A stretch of DNA of 18,535 nucleotides. It comes from Peptococcaceae bacterium (lineage in GTDB: Bacteria > Bacillota > Peptococcia > Peptococcales > Peptococcaceae). The notes under the pieces were generated by a model, which was given only the letters and a program-made list of their open reading frames with translations, was not told the DNA's origin and did not search any database. Below, one piece after another: positions 13,571 through 18,535 of the stretch. The position numbers were made by a program, and so were the translations under genes. The stretch is from positions 1 through 18,535 of the forward strand of contig JAFXJE010000018.1 in NCBI GenBank assembly GCA_017532485.1, given 5' to 3'. Every line of letters starts with the position of its first letter. Within the stretch, counting starts at the first letter, position 1.

Positions 13571-14056
13571 GTGGATATTCATCCAGATACAATTATTTTT
13601 GCGATGATCAACTTCTGCATTCTTGTAGTCGGTTTGAAAGTCTTCTTATACAAACCGGTTTGCAATATGCTGGATAGCCGTAGAGAAGAAGTTATCAATA
13701 ACTTAAACTCTGCGGAAGAAGCAAAATTGGAAGCGCAGAAATTGAAAGATGAATATGCTGCTCAAATTCAGAATGCAAGAGCTGAAGCGCAGGATATCAT
13801 CAATCAGGCTGCTAAAATCGGTGAACAAACGAAAGTTGATATCGTAACTGAAGCAAGAGAAGAAGCTGCAAGATTAACAGCAAGAGCACAAGAAGAAATT
13901 GCTCGTGAAAAGTCTGAAGCCTTAGCAGAAATCAGAAATGAAATTGCTGAAATGGCTGTATTGGCAGCAGAAAAAGTTGTTGGTAAAACAATTGATGCAA
14001 AAGACCATGAAAACATGGTAAACAACTTTGTTAAAGAGGTAGGGGAAGCGAAATGA
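13571..14056 (+). CDS. atpF: ATP synthase F0 subunit b
   Basis: Subunit b is the peripheral stalk that holds F1 still against the rotor. The 161-residue protein has one N-terminal membrane helix (about 8-28) ending before KPV, followed by a long Ala/Glu/Lys-rich coiled coil from about 35 to 135 that dimerises, and a C-terminal part that contacts delta. The length is typical. The start is GTG at 13571, seven bases after AGGAGGG; the family's short N-terminus before the helix agrees with it. Its stop overlaps the atpH ATG (ATGA), giving tight coupling. A single b gene suggests a b2 homodimer rather than b/b'. Confidence 0.95.
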   Translation: MDIHPDTIIFAMINFCILVVGLKVFLYKPVCNMLDSRREEVINNLNSAEEAKLEAQKLKDEYAAQIQNARAEAQDIINQAAKIGEQTKVDIVTEAREEAARLTARAQEEIAREKSEALAEIRNEIAEMAVLAAEKVVGKTIDAKDHENMVNNFVKEVGEAK

Positions 14057-14598
14057 TTAATTCAGCAGTAGCAAAACGTTACGGTCAAGCTCTCTTACAA
14101 ATTGCACAGGAAAAAAACGCTTTAGATGTATACCAAGCAGACTTAAAAGCAGTAGTAGATGTAATTGCTGAAAATGCAGAGTTACGCGATGCTTTAACTA
14201 GCCAACAAGTTGCTATGGATGCAAAAAAAACGATTGTTAAAAAGATTTTTGCTGACAAAGTAGATGGCAATATCGTTAATTTGCTTTGCGTAGCAATCGA
14301 TAAAGGCCGTGAAGAATTCATCGCTGATATTTATCAAGTTTATTGTACTTATGCCGATGAAATTCGCAACGTTGCCTATGCTGATGTTGTTACAGCTTAT
14401 CCGCTGACTCCAGAACAGGAAACAGCATTAGCATCTCAATTAGCTAAACAGTCCGGTAAAGATGTTAAGTTAAATGTTAGCGTTGATGCCAGCCTGATTG
14501 GCGGTCTTGTTGTTACCTTTGGTGACAAAGTATATGATGGAACAGTTAGTGCCCGTTTAGCAGGCATTAAAAACAAGTTACACGAAGTTCAGTTTTAA
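14053..14598 (+). CDS. atpH: ATP synthase F1 subunit delta
   Basis: Delta caps the alpha3beta3 head and joins it to the b stalk. The 181-residue protein begins with the family hallmark VAKRYGQALLQIA (5-17), followed by a helical N-terminal domain. It ends with the conserved C-terminal region containing DASLIGGLVVTFGDKVYDGTV. Length and both ends are normal. The ATG overlaps the atpF stop codon by the ATGA arrangement, so it depends on atpF translation. A 22-base gap with a G-rich ribosome binding site leads to atpA. Confidence 0.95.
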   Translation: MINSAVAKRYGQALLQIAQEKNALDVYQADLKAVVDVIAENAELRDALTSQQVAMDAKKTIVKKIFADKVDGNIVNLLCVAIDKGREEFIADIYQVYCTYADEIRNVAYADVVTAYPLTPEQETALASQLAKQSGKDVKLNVSVDASLIGGLVVTFGDKVYDGTVSARLAGIKNKLHEVQF

Positions 14599-14620
14599 TA
14601 GATTGGGGTGAGGGACTAAA

Positions 14621-16135
14621 ATGAATATCAGACCAGAGGAAATTAGTTCCATTCTGAAAAATCAAATTGAAAACTATGACAAAAATGTTGAAGCTAGCGA
14701 TATTGGTACTGTAATCGAAGTAGGGGACGGTATTGCTCGTGTTTATGGCTTAAACGATGCCATGGTTAACGAATTGCTGGAATTCCCAGGTGGTGTTAAA
14801 GGTATGGCACAAAACCTGGAAGAAGATAACATCGGTTGCGTTATCTTAGGTCCATATAAACACATTAAAGAAGGCGACCCTGTAAAACGTACAGGTCGTA
14901 TCGTTGAAGTTCCGGTAGGTGAAGCTTTATTAGGTCGTGTTGTTAACGCAATTGGTGAACCAATTGACGGTAAAGGCGCAATCAAAACTGATAGCTTCAG
15001 ACCTGTAGAAGCTGTAGCATCTGGCGTTATCAGCCGTAAAGGTGTACATCAGCCATTACAAACCGGTATCAAATGTATTGACGCATTAGTTCCAATCGGT
15101 AAAGGTCAACGTGAATTAATCATCGGTGACCGTCAAACCGGTAAAACAGCTTTAGCTATCGATACCATCATCAACCAAAAAGGTAAAGATGTTATCTGTA
15201 TCTATGTTGCTGTAGGTCAAAAAGCTTCTACAGTTGCTAACGTAGTTAGCAAATTAGAAGAATTCGGTGCAATGGAATACTCCATCGTTGTAGCAGCTAC
15301 TGCTTCTGAACCTGCTCCAATGCTGTACATCGCTCCTTATGCTGGTGCAGCTATGGGTGAAGAATTCATGTACAACGGTAAAGACGTATTAATCGTATAC
15401 GATGACTTGTCCAAACAAGCTGTTGCATACCGTGAATTATCCTTGTTATTAAAACGTCCTCCAGGACGTGAAGCTTATCCAGGGGACGTATTCTATTTAC
15501 ATTCCCGCTTATTAGAACGTGCTGCTAAATTGGACGATCCATTAGGTGGCGGCTCCATGACAGCTCTGCCAATCATTGAAACACAGGCATCTGACGTTAG
15601 TGCTTACATTCCTACTAACGTAATTTCCATCACTGACGGTCAAATCTTCTTAGAAGCTGACTTGTTCAACGGTGGTGTTCGTCCTGCTATCAATGCTGGT
15701 ATCTCCGTATCTCGTGTAGGTGGTTCTGCTCAGATTAAAGCGATGAAAAAATTCGCTGGTAACCTGCGTTTGGACTTAGCTCAATACAACGAGTTAAAAG
15801 CATTTACTCAGTTCGGTTCTGACTTAGACGCTGCGACTAAAGCTACTTTAGACCGTGGTGCTCGCGTAATGGAAGTACTGAAACAGGGTCAATATGTTCC
15901 AATGCCTGTAGAAGAACAAATCGTATCTATTTACGCTGTATCTAAAGGCTATACAGATGATGTTGCTGTAAGCAGCATTTTGGATTTTGAAAAAGGCTTA
16001 ATCAACTTTATCAAATCCTCTAGCTACAAAGCTTCTATCTTCGATGTAATTACCTCTACTGGTAAATTAGAAGGTGAATCTGAAGAAGCTTTACAAAAAG
16101 CAATCACAGAATTCAAAGCTGGTTTCCAAGGTTAA
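14621..16135 (+). CDS. atpA: ATP synthase F1 subunit alpha
   Basis: Alpha alternates with beta in the F1 head and carries the non-catalytic nucleotide sites. The 504-residue protein has an N-terminal beta-barrel with VGDGIARVYGL at 34-44. The P-loop is GDRQTGKT at 169-176, the Walker B region IVYDDLSKQ at 258-266, and the conserved PAINAGISVSR runs to 365, where Arg365 is the arginine finger reaching into the beta catalytic site. The helical C-terminal domain is complete. It is the only one of the alpha, beta and gamma genes with an ATG start; GGGGTGAGG precedes it. Codon use is strongly biased, as expected for high expression. Confidence 0.98.
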   Translation: MNIRPEEISSILKNQIENYDKNVEASDIGTVIEVGDGIARVYGLNDAMVNELLEFPGGVKGMAQNLEEDNIGCVILGPYKHIKEGDPVKRTGRIVEVPVGEALLGRVVNAIGEPIDGKGAIKTDSFRPVEAVASGVISRKGVHQPLQTGIKCIDALVPIGKGQRELIIGDRQTGKTALAIDTIINQKGKDVICIYVAVGQKASTVANVVSKLEEFGAMEYSIVVAATASEPAPMLYIAPYAGAAMGEEFMYNGKDVLIVYDDLSKQAVAYRELSLLLKRPPGREAYPGDVFYLHSRLLERAAKLDDPLGGGSMTALPIIETQASDVSAYIPTNVISITDGQIFLEADLFNGGVRPAINAGISVSRVGGSAQIKAMKKFAGNLRLDLAQYNELKAFTQFGSDLDAATKATLDRGARVMEVLKQGQYVPMPVEEQIVSIYAVSKGYTDDVAVSSILDFEKGLINFIKSSSYKASIFDVITSTGKLEGESEEALQKAITEFKAGFQG

Positions 16136-16179
16136 TTTGGAAAACTTTGTTGATGTGATAGAGAGGGTGGTGAATAAGG

Positions 16180-17043
16180 TTGGCTAACGGTCGTGAGATT
16201 AAACGACGGATTCGCAGTGTACAGAGTACTGAAAAAATTACAAAAGCTATGAAGATGGTTTCCGCTTCCAAGCTGCGTAGAGCACAAGGTTCTGTAATTT
16301 CTGCTCGTCCATATAAGAATAAATTAAAAGAAGTACTTTCCAGATTAGTGGCATCTATGGGAACAAGTGCTGTTGACCCATTGTTGGAAGTTAGGGAAGT
16401 AAAACGCGTTGGTTTCGTTGTGTTCGCCTCCAATAAAGGCTTAGCTGGTGGTTACAATGCCAATATCATGAAAAAAGCTCTTGCTGAAGTTAAAGCAGCT
16501 GAAGAAAGAGGCGTGGAAATTGGTATCGTTGCTGTAGGTAAAAAACCAAGAGACTTCTTCCAAAAACGTGGTTACACCATTGACGAAGAATTTATTCAGA
16601 CCAATGATATTCCTGCTGCTGCAGACGCAGACGCTATTACAAAAATGATTAAAACAGCCTATATTACCGGCAAATATGATGAAGTTCATATCGTTTATTC
16701 CGAGTTCCGCAGTGCGATGAGCCAGGAACCAATGGCGGTAAAAATTCTTCCTATTGAAACACCGGAAAGTGAGTCTGGTGAAGGCTTAGATTACATCTTT
16801 GAACCATCACCGGCAGAAGTATTAACTCAAATCCTGCCTTTATATTTAGCAAACCAGGTATTCAGCGCATTAACAGAAGCAAAAGCCGGGGAACATGGTG
16901 CTCGTATGACAGCTATGACAGCTGCTACAGACAATGCCAGTGCTCTGGTTGGTAAACTGGAACTGGATTACAACAGAGCTCGTCAAGCTGCGATTACAAA
17001 CGAAATTACAGAAATCGTTGCCGGCGTAAACGCTTTAAGCTAA
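16180..17043 (+). CDS. atpG: ATP synthase F1 subunit gamma
   Basis: Gamma is the central shaft that couples c-ring rotation to conformational change in beta. The 287-residue protein has the two long terminal helices of the coiled-coil axle: an N-terminal part with IRSVQSTEKITKAMKMVSASK (11-31) and a C-terminal part with GEHGARMTAMTAATDNA, both highly conserved. A Rossmann-like globular middle lies between. The start is TTG at 16180, giving the canonical MANGREIKRRI opening; GAGGGTGG lies about nine bases upstream. Other ATG or GTG codons nearby are out of frame. It follows atpA after 44 bases. Confidence 0.96.
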   Translation: MANGREIKRRIRSVQSTEKITKAMKMVSASKLRRAQGSVISARPYKNKLKEVLSRLVASMGTSAVDPLLEVREVKRVGFVVFASNKGLAGGYNANIMKKALAEVKAAEERGVEIGIVAVGKKPRDFFQKRGYTIDEEFIQTNDIPAAADADAITKMIKTAYITGKYDEVHIVYSEFRSAMSQEPMAVKILPIETPESESGEGLDYIFEPSPAEVLTQILPLYLANQVFSALTEAKAGEHGARMTAMTAATDNASALVGKLELDYNRARQAAITNEITEIVAGVNALS

Positions 17044-17083
17044 AGAACAAAGGATATTATGGAATAAAGGAGGTTTACCGATC

Positions 17084-18496
17084 TTGAATAAAGGTAAAAT
17101 TATCAAAGTAATCGGTCCTGTTGTCGACATCGAATTCGAAGCTGACAAACTGCCTGCAATTTATAATGCAGTTGTAGTAAAAACAGAAGACCAAGCAAAT
17201 AAAGACTTTGACGTAAATTTGACATTAGAAGTTGCTCAACATTTAGGTAACAATACAGTAAGATGTATTGCGATGTCCTCCACTGACGGTTTGGTTCGTG
17301 GTATGGTTGCTGTAGACCAAGGCAGACCAATCTCCGTACCAGTAGGTGATGCAACTTTAGGTAGATTACTGAATGTAGTTGGTGAATCTATCGATAATAA
17401 AGGTCCAATCGAAGCAAATGAAACATGGGGTATCCATCGTGAAGCTCCTACATTTGCTGAACAAAGTTCCGCAAAAGAAATTCTGGAAACTGGTATCAAA
17501 GTTATCGACTTACTGTGCCCATACGTAAAAGGTGGTAAAATCGGTTTGTTCGGTGGTGCTGGTGTAGGTAAAACCGTATTAATCCAGGAATTAATTCGTA
17601 ACATTGCGTACGAACATGGTGGCTATTCTGTATTCGCAGGTGTAGGTGAACGTACCCGTGAAGGTAAAGACTTACTGGAAGAAATGACAGAATCCGGCGT
17701 TATTAACAAAACTTCCTTGGTATTCGGTCAAATGAACGAACCACCAGGTGCGAGAATGCGTATCGCATTAACTGGCTTGACCATCGCTGAATATTTCCGT
17801 GATGAACAAAACCAAGACGTATTGTTGTTTATCGACAACATCTTCCGTTTCACACCAGCTGGTTCTGAAGTATCCGCTCTGTTAGGTCGTATGCCATCTG
17901 CTGTAGGTTATCAACCAACATTAGCAACTGAAATGGGTGCGATGCAAGAACGTATCACATCTACTAAAAAAGGTTCCATTACATCCGTACAGGCTGTATA
18001 TGTACCTGCCGATGACTTAACTGACCCTGCTCCAGCGACAACTTTCGCTCACTTGGATGCTAAAACTGTATTAAACCGTGATATTTCTGCTAAAGGTATT
18101 TACCCAGCGGTTGACCCATTAGACTCTACTTCCCGTATCTTAGACCCACAAGTTGTAGGTGAAGAACACTATGAAGTAGCTCGTGGTGTACAAGAAGTAT
18201 TACAACAATACAAAGAATTACAGGATATCATTTCCATCTTAGGTATGGATGAATTGTCCGACGAACAAAAATTGACTGTACAAAGAGCTCGTAAAATCGA
18301 ACGTTTCTTGTCTCAATCTTTCTTCGTTGCTGAACAATTTACAGGTAACCCTGGTCAATATATTCCATTAAAAGAAACCATTCGTGGCTTCAAAGAAATT
18401 TTAGATGGTAAACATGACGATCTGCCAGAAGGTGCATTCCTGATGGTAGGTACCATTGAAGATGCTGTGGAAAAAGCTAAAACAATGATGGCGTAA
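17084..18496 (+). CDS. atpD: ATP synthase F1 subunit beta (catalytic)
   Basis: Beta holds the catalytic sites that make ATP from ADP and phosphate. The 470-residue protein is full length. The P-loop GGAGVGKT is at 157-164, the catalytic glutamate in GER at 188-190, Walker B LLFIDNIFRF at 247-256, and the lever segment DELSDEQ at 389-395. The lever is usually DELSEED or DELSDED, so its last acidic residue is Gln here; FRFTPAG replaces the common FRFTQAG at 255-260. The start is TTG at 17084, nine bases after a near-perfect AAAGGAGGT, with no competing in-frame ATG near. It is followed by atpC after 13 bases. Confidence 0.98.
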   Translation: MNKGKIIKVIGPVVDIEFEADKLPAIYNAVVVKTEDQANKDFDVNLTLEVAQHLGNNTVRCIAMSSTDGLVRGMVAVDQGRPISVPVGDATLGRLLNVVGESIDNKGPIEANETWGIHREAPTFAEQSSAKEILETGIKVIDLLCPYVKGGKIGLFGGAGVGKTVLIQELIRNIAYEHGGYSVFAGVGERTREGKDLLEEMTESGVINKTSLVFGQMNEPPGARMRIALTGLTIAEYFRDEQNQDVLLFIDNIFRFTPAGSEVSALLGRMPSAVGYQPTLATEMGAMQERITSTKKGSITSVQAVYVPADDLTDPAPATTFAHLDAKTVLNRDISAKGIYPAVDPLDSTSRILDPQVVGEEHYEVARGVQEVLQQYKELQDIISILGMDELSDEQKLTVQRARKIERFLSQSFFVAEQFTGNPGQYIPLKETIRGFKEILDGKHDDLPEGAFLMVGTIEDAVEKAKTMMA

Positions 18497-18509
18497 GGGG
18501 GATTAGCAA

Positions 18510-18535
18510 ATGGCTGATAAAACCCTAAAAATCGA
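18510..18535 (+). CDS. atpC: ATP synthase F1 subunit epsilon (partial, 5' end only)
   Basis: An ATG at 18510, preceded by AAGGGGG at 18495-18501, opens a frame reading MADKTLKI before the window ends. The first eight codons and the position right after atpD fit the epsilon subunit, which regulates ATP hydrolysis and links gamma to the c-ring. Nothing beyond the N-terminus can be assessed. Confidence 0.8.

Noticed and set aside
17236..17604. 122-codon open frame on the minus strand inside atpD
   Set aside because: It is a shadow of the highly conserved beta subunit, with no start signals.

Overview
The window looks like a chromosomal core region of a low-GC Bacillota (Firmicutes) bacterium. 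The evidence is conserved gene order, AT-rich DNA, consensus-like sigma-A promoters and strong AGGAGG-type ribosome binding sites. The left half keeps most of the Bacillus subtilis order yaaO-tmk-holB-ricT-yabA-yabB-rsmI, without yaaQ, yaaR or yazA. The right half keeps ywlC-ywlE-rpiB-ywlG-glyA followed by the ATP synthase operon. The AtpZ/AtpI pair and the comEB and wecB genes ahead of atpB would suit a Negativicutes or clostridial lineage, but I cannot fix the genus from sequence alone. No mobile element, CRISPR array, tRNA or rRNA is visible. Gene density is high and no gap exceeds 170 bases.

Minus-strand block, about 16-5783, read right to left: a short-form Orn/Lys/Arg decarboxylase, thymidylate kinase, then DNA polymerase III delta', RicT, YabA, a YabB-type methyltransferase and RsmI. 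The genes overlap or nearly abut, apart from a 63-base gap before holB that carries a probable promoter and a 14-bp palindrome. The block combines dTMP supply, clamp loading and control of DNA replication initiation with RNA modification and RicT-dependent mRNA processing.

The divergent gap 5784-5878 holds two back-to-back extended -10 elements that appear to overlap each other's -35 positions. The plus-strand block 5879-9733 encodes the t6A enzyme TsaC/YwlC, a YwlE-type phosphatase with the Thr11 signature of protein-arginine phosphatases, RpiB, the uncharacterised YwlG family and GlyA. It is closed by a strong intrinsic terminator. A new promoter then drives a 37-residue single-span membrane protein of unknown function, probably with comEB (dCMP deaminase) and wecB (UDP-GlcNAc 2-epimerase).

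From 11700 a sigma-A promoter starts the F1Fo ATP synthase operon: atpZ, atpI, atpB (a), atpE (c), atpF (b), atpH (delta), atpA (alpha), atpG (gamma), atpD (beta), and the first eight codons of atpC (epsilon). The most interesting structure is around atpE. A promoter-like element, two hairpins and a very strong ribosome binding site lie upstream. A terminator-like hairpin and a second copy of the same promoter-like 10-mer lie downstream. This could supply the multicopy c subunit in excess. I found no wholly new system. The points most worth a second look are the atpE flanks, the c-subunit ion site and the 37-residue membrane protein.
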